A DNA stretch of 64,000 nucleotides from Paramarasmius palmivorus (taxonomy: Eukaryota > Basidiomycota > Agaricomycetes > Agaricales > Marasmiaceae), in NCBI GenBank assembly GCA_037176845.1, contig JAYKXP010000206.1, positions 1 to 64,000 of the forward strand. The letters run 5' to 3'. Position 1 is the stretch's first letter. Every line of letters starts with the position of its first letter. Below the pieces are notes generated by a model, which was not told where the DNA came from, made no database searches, and worked only from the letters and a program-made list of their open reading frames with translations. Of the stretch, positions 35,401 to 44,764 are shown in pieces. A program made the position numbers and the translations under genes.

Positions 35401-37657
35401 AAAATTCCGTACAGCTCTAGAGAACATGCGATATAGGCAGTGTACACCTGATGATATAGCATTTTTGAACAGTAGGGTAACTTCAAATAGACCAGGATGG
35501 CCATCTATAAGTGACCCTATCTTTAGGAATACCCCAATTATTACTGTATATAATATACACAAAGATGAGATCAATTCTCTTGGTTGTATTCGGTTTGCTG
35601 CTGAAACATGCCAGACATTGCATCATTTTTATTCTGAAGATACTATAAAACCAGATGATAAGTCACATACAGCACCATTGAGATTACCAAATATAATTAA
35701 CTTGAAGGAGGTAACATCAGAGTGGCAGGAATATCTCTGGGGGCTTGATCCCAGTTCAGCTGACACACTGGTACCTGGAAAGGTCAGTTTCTGTAAGGGT
35801 ATGCCTGTTATGATTCGAAAGAACCTTGCCACTGAGTTGAATATAACACGAGGACAAGAAGGGATAGTATATGGTTGGAGCAGCAGAGGTCCACCTGCTA
35901 GACAACGCCTGGAAATACTATTTGTACAGCTAGTAAACCCTCCAAATGATGTACAGCTAGAAGGGTTGCCATTAAATGTGGTCCCAATCATACCAACATC
36001 AGAGTACACTTTGATAAAACTGCCGTATGGAGAAGGGCTGACTGTAAAGGTTTATCGCACACAGATTGATGTCGTACCATGTTTCTCTATGACAGATTTT
36101 GCTTCACAGGGTAAAACACGTTTATCTAATTCTGTTCATCTAAACAATTGTCGTGATTTTCATGGATATTACACTGCCCTTTCTCGGAGCTCTACCGCCA
36201 AAGGAACCATCATTCTTCAAGGATTTGATCCTGGCAAAATAACAGGTGGTCTTAAGGGATCGGCTTTAAGGCAAGAGTATCGTGAATTAGAACTGCTGGA
36301 TGACATTACTCGCAGAAGATACAATGGTGAGCTCCCTATAACTGTAATGGGTACCACACGGAACACGTTAATCCGGTCATTCAGGAAGGTTATGGGTGAA
36401 GGATATGTTCCTGACAAGATTTGCTCCAGTCTAAGATGGTGTACCAGTGACCCGTTAGCTGAGCTCGATGTAGAGGAGGTCGCTTGGGAAATTGTGTCGA
36501 GAGCTAATAAAGGCAAAGGTGAGCAGCCAGAACGCTTGGACCATCTCGTCGTTAAGCCTTATGGTCAATTACAACATTTGGGAAACCGTGATGTCACTGG
36601 ATCAACATCTTCTTTGTCTAGGACGACAGTGACTTCTGGTACTGTGCTGCGGCCTGTAAAGCGGAAACGGTTGCCAAAGACGAGTCGCCCGGACTCAGAT
36701 GAGAACAATATTCTGTCTTCAGAGCGGCGTAGGTCTAAGAAATCTCGACTTGACGCTAACCAAAACGACAATCGTGAGCTTAGATGGTTACCAGCACCAG
36801 TCTGGAGCGAAAATAGTTGTGCTTATGATAGCGTAGTGAGTATTTTGTGGCCCCTGTGGAAAGCCGATGATACCAGGTGGAGTCGTTATTTCAATTCCTT
36901 TGGCAGTCCGGTACTGTGTACTCTGTCAAGAGCATTCTACGATTGCAAGAACGGTGCAATTACTGTCAGCGATGCGCGTGACGCGTTTAGGCAAAGCCTT
37001 GTACAGTCTCGACCCGAGTCCTTTGTTTTCGGTGCGTTTACTTCACTATCGGACCTAGTCGAAGAAACATTTCGACGTGAATATTCCATTGTCGATGGAG
37101 AAGTAACATGCGCCGCGTGTGGAGGAGAATTAGACACCGTAGTCGTTGAAAGTGATCGTTGTGTAATTTTCAGTCGGATGAACGATGGATTAACGTCTGT
37201 TGCAGACATATGTCGCAGGTACGCAGACCGACGTATCCAGCAAAGCTTGGGCGTGTGTGCCGATTGTCCACATACATCTTCAAGTTATCGGTCGTTGGGA
37301 CCACAACTACTGATATTCGACATCCACGAGGTGAATAGCGCAAGCAGAGTACCTTACATCGATCTTGAGCTATCGGTAAATATTGGTACAGCCTCCAAGG
37401 TCTACAGCCTAGTTGGTGTTATATATTACAAGAACGGTCATTTCATATCGCGTGTGGTTGATGGCCATAGGATCGTGTGGTTCCATGACGGGATGTCGAA
37501 CCGAGGCACCCAGCGGGGGAAGTATATATTCAACAGGGACTTGAACAATTCTGTGTTAGACCTTAGCACGTGCAGAACTTACTCAGCTACTTACACGTTT
37601 TACGCCGCGAGAGTGGTGTCTGGAGATGTCGTAGGGGGTGTGGATGTTGTCGGCTGA
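29480..37657 (+). mobile_element. Helitron (rolling-circle transposon), borders unresolved
   Basis: This is the coding core of a Helitron, recognised by one protein that joins a HUH Rep nuclease to a PIF1-type helicase. Helitrons usually start with TC, end with CTRR after a short hairpin, and insert between A and T without target duplication. I searched 37.66-38.95 kb by eye and found no convincing hairpin-CTRR end, and no clear 5' end. The span given is therefore only the coding region with likely upstream exons. The long undisrupted frame suggests a fairly young copy. Confidence 0.7.
29705..37657 (+). CDS. Helitron Rep-helicase fused to a USP-like cysteine peptidase
   Basis: A single frame of 2,650 codons. 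Domain order (codon numbers from 29705): Cys-rich N-terminal region with CTGCPR, CTVCAQL and CDSCRSML (about 400-560); a Helitron-N-like region (about 700-1300) with the HUH motif LHLHLLLW (His at 1028 and 1030) and the two-tyrosine motif YVTDYITK (Tyr 1237 and 1241); a PIF1-type superfamily 1 helicase with Walker A GGMGGTGKST (Lys about 1730), Walker B FFDEIS (Asp 1799) and GDFAQLPP (1836-1843). A basic linker follows, then a C-terminal domain (about 2355-2640) with NSCAYDS (Cys 2372), two CxxC pairs (CAAC, CADC) and GHFISR (His 2579). That layout resembles a ubiquitin-specific protease. The true start is probably upstream: 29495-29650 encodes RLRERLQYDHGNIFKLLG in another frame, and the first kilobase contains GT-AG intron candidates. 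No frameshift is seen. Confidence 0.85.
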   Translation: MTMSVACLIVIMGLSLPSSIVEFTLLDQYLARSVSGPPLIPSIPPGIGLHILSSYSHSSLDSNGSFRGSEYHPGYVLQSIFLSMLLFPPPVASGMYPVPLSSSSLPVQLTVSCIFADDLFVRFSRGFQPGKPQSYEVVLAQKVSKDPCAVVPFMRLEESGTSMTVSFTFFGLREVPSANGIWVNKRKGRAKVAPTTNLLQCLMLVSLGWLSLVWGFHRELRSEFTFLFRWVFLKLYRHLLTRREYRLLPCGLMRPLQPEALDDCPLRYSRVIPSSSWCSFFRRCLIASECIHSSESFSGHTKLLGGARRPLVPWNIVAPFVDKTVMTGVQRDASRITFLAHGVWDDVVKYAERDNTMMLEVPVATCLPYMSFMDKRRCALLHGAVRSTYMKKVDIDEFFYNHVCTGCPRTSTVFTFQQSAQEKRAASQRQRRARNALGGDDLAVVDQPRAPTLPSQSITNLQEDEAFPPDPADDTLVNSILREACSRLNVDTFQEAGCTVCAQLTSLNKLKPVRHVTRLLRVLEANGVTRKERVSLREPIEELPGPVRAPNCKWVCDSCRSMLLKGKMPSLALAKGLWIGEVPDALKSLSYVEKLLIARVRHTAVFVRIATGGRRMKANAMAFEAPIPKVYTMLPPPKADIEEVLAILFTGPEKPSVQDYMKTPLLVRRNVVKNALSWLILNHADYADVVLCEETLSEYDEKVPPCAVIWREAEHNKTVESEAVNDNEEEDGTEDGGCAFTVHGLTSEQLSNYTIEEITGLATAYFNNGGKVLGIGRKEHGESIWNNPSLYPKMFPWLFPYGLGGIGTSSMSDSAHKKFLLMYYDKRFQMDENFPIVSFSHEQVKAATQAGWLLADKASFRSVADRLLGLDQDVLQVLAERMCAGEKVIPYTPAEIACFKALSDLDRVAGRVSGSTTTKRYMRNEVWSLISHKGAPSWYLTVSPADSRHPLCFYYSNTEEKFQPLSVTRTEQLRAVCSNPVASARFFNALVEIFIDVFLGANSGQRGLYGQHDAHYGVVEQQGRLTLHLHLLLWIKNALSPQKTRERLLAGMDEFQTRLIAYLDSVFAGQCINGSLEEVGLAISSQEDSPLYKDPTETLPVPPPAECRDHPGINQPELCDACRAYCQWIESYQFSVDDLIYKTNRHKCDRALTRNGMQKKRHLYKSCRDNKWGKCRARFPRLLSDSTTVDHDTGAIIMRKKEPWVNTFSYPLTYFLRCNTDVTYLGSGTAIKSVVLYVTDYITKASLKTHVVFDAILSVFSKNGAIVHGTSTSEEKARRLMTKIVNILSTKMEFGAPLISSYLLGFPDHYTDHRFIPFYWQQYVARARSDCGCIGFTKESSEKVALVRRGHRIIGLSPVVDYTDRPEEAASFCLYDWIRIAHRVTLKSATKKKMKSRRHSLHGLPGGHYHYLPSHDLFNTHVAKIQRDSDKVVVNFLGALLPRRDQGDYEYYCCVMLVLFKPWRSGIDLKCEIATWSESFKQFCFTDRQRDLMDNFMIRYECLDARDDYNAQMRKNNELYSSWDPLMDEVDPADDLGLYDTPDFFDDKIDPLGNPSQEDLDNFENPDCLRQCNRAHMKRLAQREEIRTVLAACDWCVPLQGLHVGSISDSIPIDNLSREFWKTVLSVKRKVILDQRSGNVPAPVRAKFFRDRQTRRNPQSYVDQVEVIDKSYLYKTFDARQNQKYIDDTLKLFTLNEEQQRAFRIISNHASGVNFEQLKMYIGGMGGTGKSTVLRALIHFFSLRNESYRLLVVAPTGSAAALLGGSTYHSAFGINDYSGSSNLPVVRERLIGVQYIFFDEISMLSSWEMYRISKQLCLALVHEDVEFGGLNMIFAGDFAQLPPPMGGESVSLYGRRIGALRSTVRQQEEAIGKSIWHHVTTVVILRQNMRQKTQSPDDAKFRTALENMRYRQCTPDDIAFLNSRVTSNRPGWPSISDPIFRNTPIITVYNIHKDEINSLGCIRFAAETCQTLHHFYSEDTIKPDDKSHTAPLRLPNIINLKEVTSEWQEYLWGLDPSSADTLVPGKVSFCKGMPVMIRKNLATELNITRGQEGIVYGWSSRGPPARQRLEILFVQLVNPPNDVQLEGLPLNVVPIIPTSEYTLIKLPYGEGLTVKVYRTQIDVVPCFSMTDFASQGKTRLSNSVHLNNCRDFHGYYTALSRSSTAKGTIILQGFDPGKITGGLKGSALRQEYRELELLDDITRRRYNGELPITVMGTTRNTLIRSFRKVMGEGYVPDKICSSLRWCTSDPLAELDVEEVAWEIVSRANKGKGEQPERLDHLVVKPYGQLQHLGNRDVTGSTSSLSRTTVTSGTVLRPVKRKRLPKTSRPDSDENNILSSERRRSKKSRLDANQNDNRELRWLPAPVWSENSCAYDSVVSILWPLWKADDTRWSRYFNSFGSPVLCTLSRAFYDCKNGAITVSDARDAFRQSLVQSRPESFVFGAFTSLSDLVEETFRREYSIVDGEVTCAACGGELDTVVVESDRCVIFSRMNDGLTSVADICRRYADRRIQQSLGVCADCPHTSSSYRSLGPQLLIFDIHEVNSASRVPYIDLELSVNIGTASKVYSLVGVIYYKNGHFISRVVDGHRIVWFHDGMSNRGTQRGKYIFNRDLNNSVLDLSTCRTYSATYTFYAARVVSGDVVGGVDVVG

Positions 37658-38956
37658 GTGGGGTAGATCTAGGGTGAATGGTTTTGCAAAAGGTTTCGGA
37701 GTTCGTGTGCTTCGGTATGGTTTTGGTTTCACTAAGACGGTTCCGGTTTTTCTATTTGTGGTGTGTTAGTGACGAATTGAGCATTTATAAGGAGTGTCTC
37801 TGCCTTTCTGTATTGTCTTGAGTGTACAGGCGCGACCGCATTCGCGAGTGATGAATTGATATCCTATGCCGTTCGGGTGCGCGGCGTCTTGCACGGATTT
37901 CAATGTAAACACTGACCTCGTAGCGTTCAGAATCTTGCACGAGGAACAGCCCTGCCTTTTCTGGTCTATGCCTGGAAGATCAGATCAGAGGTTTCCGCTT
38001 CAAGTGTTCAGTTCCGTGTATAGCGTTCCACTGCTTTCCAGTTCACCTCTTTACGGTACTGTACAGTTCGGCAAACTAAGGTTCTCCGTGCCGCGTCCTT
38101 CGGGTGTTCGGCATGCGTATTGTGCTCGGATTTTCCCGTCTTATCGCTCAGCATAAAGGTGGCCGCGTCCGTGTTCGTAAATACCCTCAGCCATTACGAG
38201 TACTCCGTCTTTCGAAAAAAGACACAATGTCAGTGCAGTAGAGCGATCCCAGAGCTTGACTGGGGCCCAGAATCAACGCCGGACACTCAAAGCAGCGGCG
38301 ATGCACCTACGTCATCTACTGTGTTCTCGACCGTCGGTTACGTACCATGTTCTGTCACCTTCTCGACCTCCCTCTCCGTTAAATCTCTGTTACCCGCGTA
38401 CAGTCTGTTTCTCAGCCTTGGTGAAAGGAAGGGTACTTAGGTGTGGATGAGTCGCATTCTCCAGGATCTCTAAAGGAGTATTCTGGGAGCTTGTGGGTTT
38501 GGGTCTTCTGGGATTACACGACAGTGAGTACTCAGTTATCTCTCTCTTGCAGAACTGACAATGGAGAAGGTCCTTGTGCAGCCCACGAATAAGGAGGCGA
38601 CATAGGTGTCTTCCTCCTGTCATGATGGAACGCGTGTTTTACTACTGAGCGGACGGGAACCAATTTCATGGTGTGGAACCTGTGTACACCTTGCTCTACA
38701 GAATCGGCAAACTTGACGTTTTCGGTACACTGGGAGTTTTCGGTTTTTTGCTCGGTTGGCAAATTATTGGGTTGCGGCCTATTCTATGTCATCAAGGGTT
38801 ATGCATCATGTCTTCTATGGTTTGTGACTCTTTCCCTACTGGGTTTACGTTGAATTGCTAACAGTGACAGAAAAAAGGACTGCGATGCAGATTTTATTTC
38901 CCCGTATGCCCCCAAAAGGCTACAATATCTACCCCACATTTTACCTCTTTCCCTTC
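37658..38956. other. Intergenic stretch after the Helitron, no supported gene
   Basis: About 1.3 kb that should contain the 3' end of the Helitron and the promoter of the second family X gene. Short open frames here have no exon partners or motifs. No hairpin followed by CTRR was convincing. Confidence 0.4.
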
Positions 38957-39658
38957 ATGGCATCCCGTGAAGTTCGCCTTCTTCAAGCCCACATTGCTTT
39001 CAACATTGTCGTTCCCTGTCATGCCGAGTTCTTCAACCGTGTTATCGAGGCGTTCCCTAAAAACTCGGATGGGTTACTAGGAACGCTCGACATCAACTTT
39101 GGTGTCCAGCGTCGACGACAGGAGCTGCTCATGCTGAGAAACATTGCGGTACGATGTCGGGGTGATGTTTGAAATCAGACTCACACTTTTTCTAGGACTT
39201 TCCGCTGCGTATTCAAGCAGGATGCCCCGCTGTCAACGTTCTTTCTCGCCAATTTTGTTCCAGTGTCGAGCTGTTGATCGACTCTATTCGCGATGCCTTC
39301 GAAGGCGATCCTTCACAAGAATCTATGGCGTCGCTGCTAGACATTCCTCCGTTCGGGTTTAGAGATGATGTCAATTTCAGCGGCATAAGTACTTCCCAGC
39401 TCTTTGCCGCAGAGATGGTCAGAATGGCGAACGAACTTTCCATCAGATATCAACTTCGACTCGAGCCAGAGCTTTACCGTTATTATGCGTGCACCATGCA
39501 TTGGCTCCGAACGAAATTGGCCGAGTTGCTGGGTATTCAAGTGCTTACTGGAGCGGAATTGCGTGCTTCCGCTAGGTCAGGTCAGTCTATATACAACGTC
39601 CGCCCTGTCAAAGCTGAATGAGTTGGTATCGACAGTTATTGTGGATATGCTATATTGA
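38957..39658 (+). CDS. Family X protein, copy 2 (unknown function)
   Basis: Three exons (38957-39148, 39196-39580, 39636-39658) with GT-AG introns. The start MASREVRLLQAHIAFN is almost the same distance from the shared FFNRVI as in copy 1 at 8930. Other matches are NSDGLLGTLD, LLMLRNIA, VNVLSRQF and YYACTMHWLRTKLAEL. The last exon (VIVDMLY) parallels VIGAVADVVGSSA of copy 1. The shared intron positions show that both copies descend from one intron-containing gene. Divergence is substantial, so this is not a recent duplicate. The frame is intact. The downstream neighbour on the same strand is family F copy 2. Confidence 0.65.
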
Positions 39659-40707
39659 GTGCGAGAATCTGGTTGAGCTGTCCGTATATTCGTCTGTTAG
39701 GAACCCCGCCGGCAAAATGTAGTATGCTTGTATTCGATAGAACATGTGATCATGTAAACGTGTATAACACGTGTGGGTTGAACTATGGGATCAGAGATCT
39801 CAGCTCTCGTTACTGAACGTGAACTTCACCTTCCACCCACACTCGCACTTTCCGCCCTTCCTTCGGATACCGATGAAATGACCTGTTTGACGGTGAGACT
39901 CCTGCTTTCCTTACAGAAATCTTCGAAGGCCTTAATCCATTCCGAAATAGGGCAAACAATATCCTCTTGGTAGACGTCGGGTTCAATTTGAGTTGGTGGC
40001 GGACTCTGTGTGCACGGTGGAAGCGAGCAGTGCGTGTATTTGAGTGGTCGATAGAGTTTGCTTCCACTCTTAATCTACGTGATGTTCCTCGAAAATCGAT
40101 AAAGGGAGCCTTGCCAGTCTCGTTGTCCAGGAACACCTCACTCGAGTCCGCGATGGTCCTCTTTTCAAAGCTGTGAGTCCGTCCTTGTGGTCGTGCTATT
40201 CCGGTAGCTGATGCCGCGACCATAGGCCCCATACGATCATTCAGCCTGTGTGCGACGAACTTTCCTTCAGCGATTTGGCCAGTTTCAATCGAGCATCGAA
40301 ATCCACCCAGAGTCACTTCGAAGATTATTGCCAGACCACCTTCTCCCCTTACAAACTCTACGGTCCCTTTTTCTCTTCGATCGAGAACATAACCGAATTT
40401 CGGGTGTGTCAAGCTCGTCACGGTGCACTAGTTTCTGGGTCGGCCCTCGTTTCCTTTCTGTCTCGCGGTTCCTTTGTTCCTGGCGACTTGGACGTATTTG
40501 TACCTTCGGCAGGGGTGGTGGGGATTGGTCTGCAGTTACTCAAATCAAACCTGAAGTTCGTGTCTTCGCCTCTCGGAAACCATGACGACCTTTCGCTCGA
40601 GGATCAGAAGGAGACCTTCATCAAAGCCGCGACCGCTCCTCGAAGCTCGTGGTTGGAGGATGTTAAAACGATTCTCGAAGAGGGATACGACGAGCTGACA
40701 ATCAGTG

Positions 40708-40715
40708 GTGTATTC
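40708..40715 (+). repeat. 8-bp target-site duplication, left copy
   Basis: GTGTATTC directly precedes the transposon and equals 55204-55211. Eight-base duplications are reported for KDZ/Zisupton elements. Confidence 0.85.
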
Positions 40716-40743
40716 CACCTGTGGGGGCACCCTTGATGCATCA
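40716..40743 (+). repeat. Left terminal inverted repeat of the KDZ element
   Basis: Positions 40718-40743 match the reverse complement of 55177-55202 at 18 of 26 positions, including TGGGG and the inner ATGCATCA. The two outermost bases on the left side and one on the right do not pair. Confidence 0.7.
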
Positions 40744-40778
40744 GGCTTTGGCTTTAGCCAAAGCCTAGTGATGCATCA
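40734..40778. repeat. Subterminal palindromes and hairpin at the left end
   Basis: TGATGCATCA occurs at 40734-40743 and 40769-40778. Between them lies a perfect hairpin with 11-base arms and a TT loop (AGGCTTTGGCT at 40743-40753, its complement at 40756-40766). Such repeated subterminal motifs are typical transposase-binding sites; that role is inferred here. Confidence 0.65.
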
Positions 40779-41229
40779 GAGAAGGTTCTACCCAGTGGGG
40801 TCCCCGCCTACTACAAGTCAAAGAAATCTGAGTCATAGCGCAACAGGTGGGCAAAATGCTGCACACCGCGCTGGCTTGAACATCAAACCTTTTGGACATG
40901 ATTAGGTAAGCAAGCCCACGGGCCACATTCATAACCACTGTACCATTCAACCGATAGAAATCATAGAGTCTGTCCAAACCACATACCCACTCAAACTGCA
41001 CCCAACTAAAAACAAAAGCCAAATGCCACCTCGGAACTCTCCGCGAAACTGTACAGTTTTTGTGGCTTGATCAGGTGATCACAACACACTCACGCGCAAC
41101 AAAAAGAAGGTATACACAACCCAAATCAATTATTTTTGAGTACTGTACACCTGGGACGAATAATTGATACCTACAGTAGCCATTGATGAAATATGTCTAA
41201 CAATATGTATCCCACAAGCACTGGCACCC
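40779..41229. other. Non-coding left subterminal region of the KDZ element
   Basis: About 450 bp between the terminal repeats and the 3' end of the HMG-box gene. No coding signal was recognised. Confidence 0.5.
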
Positions 41230-44200
41230 CTACAAATTCTTTGCCAAGCCCTCAAAACAATAGATCACCTCATCCAAAGCGCCCTCATACTCTGCCCGAC
41301 GACATGTGAACATCTGTTTCTGACGCTGAGTCTCCCGAGGTAGACGGTCCAAGGCCTCCTTCCACCAAGCCAATGCTGCCACCAATGAAACAATCCCATT
41401 ACTGCCCGTCAAGCGAAGTGGTTCCCAATCTCCGTTCGGGTCCCGGGTGAGGCGAATGCCTTTGCGTTGATCCTTGCGCCAGACCGGCATACACTGCTTG
41501 AACCATTCAAAGAACTCTTCGTAATACACGCTGAGGTCGCTCGTGTCAGGCCGATAGGTGTGAGAACGAGCGCGATTGATCCAAGCCTGAAGTCCGTCCG
41601 GTCGACAATCACTGGTTAGACGCCCCCTCCCTGCAAACCCAGCCGCACCGTCGATTTTAAGATACAGCCGCAACATTCGACGGAAGTCTATGTCCAAACC
41701 AACTTCGCGACACAACATGAGCACACGAATGACGTACTCTGGGCAGCCGGGCGGTGTTGGGACATCTAGTGCAGCTGGCTGAGTAGAGGAGGACGACACC
41801 GAATTCTGCTGCTCAGATCCCGCGCCTCGGCGACCCACAGGCGCCGAAGTAGACGAACCCACACGACGCTTCTTCCCCTGGCGAACATTGGCGGGTGCAG
41901 AGATGGACTCGTTGCAGCCTCGTTTCTGACGCTTCGATGGCTGTTCTTCAGCGTGAAGGGATGCCGAGTCTGAGTCGTTCTCGTCAGACTTCGAGGAGGC
42001 ATTGACTGCATCTAAGTCGACTGCCATCGAGCTTCGTGTTCGTTTGCCGCCTTTCTTCTTCGACGGGGAACGATATGTTTTGGTAACGCGAGGGGCTGAT
42101 GTGTCGAAGTCAATATTCATCGAGGCATCATCAGGAGCCTGTGGTGGTGGTGAAGGCAAAGTCGATCGCCACAAGAACGGGGGAGACTGCGAAGACGGCA
42201 CAGTTGCTGGCGACAAGGCCCGGGGAGACTGAGTATCCCGTGGAGGAGTTGGAACAGTAGACATCGAAGACGAACGACCGTTTTTGGAAGGAGAAGGAGG
42301 TAATGACGCCGAGCGAGGTCTGGAGGTAGTGGCAGGCTTTTCACCACACCCTTCCTCCTGGGCTCGACTTGATCCTGCCAGACGATAGCGTGCCGGACGA
42401 TCCTTCTGGGACTGGGCAGGTGGTTGGGAAGGCTTGACACCACTGGACAGACCTTTACCACCAGTGGACATACGTGGAGCTGGTATCGGTGGAGCCCTTC
42501 CGCCAGTAGTCATTCGCGCAACCTGCGACTTCCTACCAGGGTTGAGGGCGTTTGACGACTTATTAGCCTCCTGATTACTCTGATTACTGGAAGCCATCGA
42601 CGACGACCCAGCAGCAGGCATGGTCGATGAGCAGGAAGACGTAGCGGGAGGTTTGAAAGGATTGGGAGTGGAATCAGAAGGCTTTTGCCCTAACTTCGAC
42701 AGATTAACGCCTTGCGGTAGCTTCGGAGGCAGCACGATCCTGTCATGAGAGACCCCATCCGACTCTTCATTGATGATGGAAGCCAAAGTGGGACCCTCGG
42801 TAGGTAACGCACGTTTGCGACATTCCTCGACCGCTGCCCAATTATTAGTACAAAGACAGCCTCATGATATAAACTCTAGACTCACAGTAGACTCGTTGCA
42901 GAAAGTGAGCATACCCCGGAATCCAGTGTGTCTTATAATATTGACGGTACGCCGCTCCAAAATTGAGTGGGACAGTACCGCCAGTTACTCCGGAGTGTGA
43001 CCTGGGAGAATTTGTTAGTGCATTGAAAGAACAAACGTTGACGGTGACATACGCAATGATGTTCAATCTTCCTCCATCCGCCGGTTCCGGACCTCCACCG
43101 ACGATCGTGAAGCACCAGCCCGTTGCTGCAGAAAGGCCTTCCAAGATCGGTTGCAAGAAGCCTGGTGTGCGCTCAATGGCACTAACGAATAATTAGTATG
43201 TGGCCCACGTCCATATTCGCCAGACGACATACCTTTGACGAGAAGCAGGATCGGTAGGAGGGGGTGAGAAAATTGCAGCTCGATATGCAGCTTCCCGCTG
43301 TTGAGCCTCAGAGCGTGCTTTTTCTGCCCACTTCTTGCGATCTGACTCGGGTAAAGTCTCGAAGGCGTTCCTGATAACCTCTTGACGAACAGCCACATAT
43401 GCTCCCTTCCCTATGTCAACAATTAGTCTCGACATACAGGTTCACCAAGCACACGACACGTACCTTTCTTGACGAATTTCCCCTTGCCCTTCTTGTCTTG
43501 ACCCCCTTCAACTTTTCCCTTTCCATCCAATGGGCCCAACGTTCCTAGAGCTGTTTGAGTCAGTGATACAACGCGTCAGACCGGTACCAAGGCATACCAT
43601 TTCCACCACTAGGACCCCCGGCAGCACCTGAACCATTGCCTGCTTCTGCAACATCCATGGATCAGCTGAGTGATGACAAACCCAAAAAAAAAACTTCAAC
43701 CACATACCTGCAGCTTGTGCCTTTCCTACAGCCTGTTGACCCTGCAATTCCTCCACTTGTTTCTTCACAAGCGGCTCCACTTCCTCTGCGTTCGCTCGGG
43801 CCCAAACCGTATAATCAGGCAGCTTGCGACGACCACTGGATGTGACTCCTGCCAGCTTTCCCAGAAGCCGTTCTAGAGCATCTGGCTCCCTGCGTGGAGG
43901 AGTTCGAGCGAGGCGACGATAGTTGAACCAGCGGAAGATTTGCTAAAAGCAAAAGAGTGTGTCAGTCACAGTGTCACAGCAAAGACCAGGTCATATGATA
44001 CTGACGTCAGCTCGAAACGCGTAACGTTTCTTCAGCTCTTCATAGGCCCTCATCTCCTCCTCGAAATCGGCATCGGATTGGCCAGGCTTCTGAACAGGAA
44101 GCATAAACACCGGATCCTCCACCTGCTCCATAATCAGATTCGAAAGTAGCGCCTCAACCTGCGCCTCGGTCGGACCCTCGTTTTCGTTCATCGTCTCGGG

Positions 44201-44540
44201 ATATATACTGTGGTAGACGCGAACAACGTTGGCAAGAAACTCCAATTCTCCGCCATCTTCGATAGCTTGTCGATATCCCTCAAGAAAAGAATTCAGGAGG
44301 AACAAACGACCGCCACTAAAGGCACCAGGATTGGGCATGACGACAGGAGAGTAGAGCGAGTAAGGACGAAGAGAAATGACGCAGAAGCCACACGCGTAGA
44401 GCAAGAACGAGATAATCCCGATGGATATTCCCAATGGTAGGTCTCTCTTTTTATACACTCGGCTCAGCACATATCTCATTACTCACCAGTTCAGCGATCT
44501 CTGCCATAGCAGTCGCTTTCGGGACTAAAGGGTCCGACAT
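41230..44540 (-). CDS. HMG-box protein carried by the KDZ element
   Basis: Exons run leftward. A possible first exon starts at 44540 (MSDPLVPKATAMAEIAEL), or translation starts at 44364 (MPNPGAFSGGR). Then come LFLLNSFLEGYRQAI with LEFLANVVRVYHS, an acidic helix (DADFEEEMRAYEELKK), RRKLPDYTVWARANAEE and a Gly/Lys-rich linker. The HMG-box-like segment at about 43400-43270 reads AYVAVRQEVIRNAFETLP and ESDRKKWAEKARSEA. A further exon, LNIIAYVTVNVCSFN, is followed by a 518-codon last exon that is long, Ser/Pro-rich and basic, and ends in a helical domain (YVIRVLMLCREVGLDIDF, SVYYEEFFEWFKQCMP). HMG boxes bend DNA, so a chromatin or element-maintenance role is plausible. It is divergent from the next gene, with about 225 bp between starts. 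Confidence 0.65.
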
Positions 44541-44764
44541 TCGCATCCTTGTCGCTTGTACTCCTTTGGTGGCCATCCAAAAGGATATGCGGTGAGTGTG
44601 TCATGCTGTCTGTTTTTGCAAATCACCTTCCCTGAGCAATCCCGATTCCGATCTATCTCTTGAGATTGCGACCTCAGGCCCAACCTCAGGCAGGTCCTAC
44701 ATCTGCACCAATTTCTCACGCCTGCGATTCACCTCTTTCTCTGTAACCCCCATCATCTACAGAC

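Noticed and set aside
37658..38950. Helitron 3' end (hairpin plus CTRR)
   Set aside because: Several CTRR tetramers exist, but none follows a convincing GC-rich hairpin at the usual distance, so no end is called.
39810..40421. Minus-strand open frame of 203 codons
   Set aside because: It overlaps the start of family F copy 2, whose exon structure is confirmed by the paralogue. No motif was recognised in the minus-strand frame.
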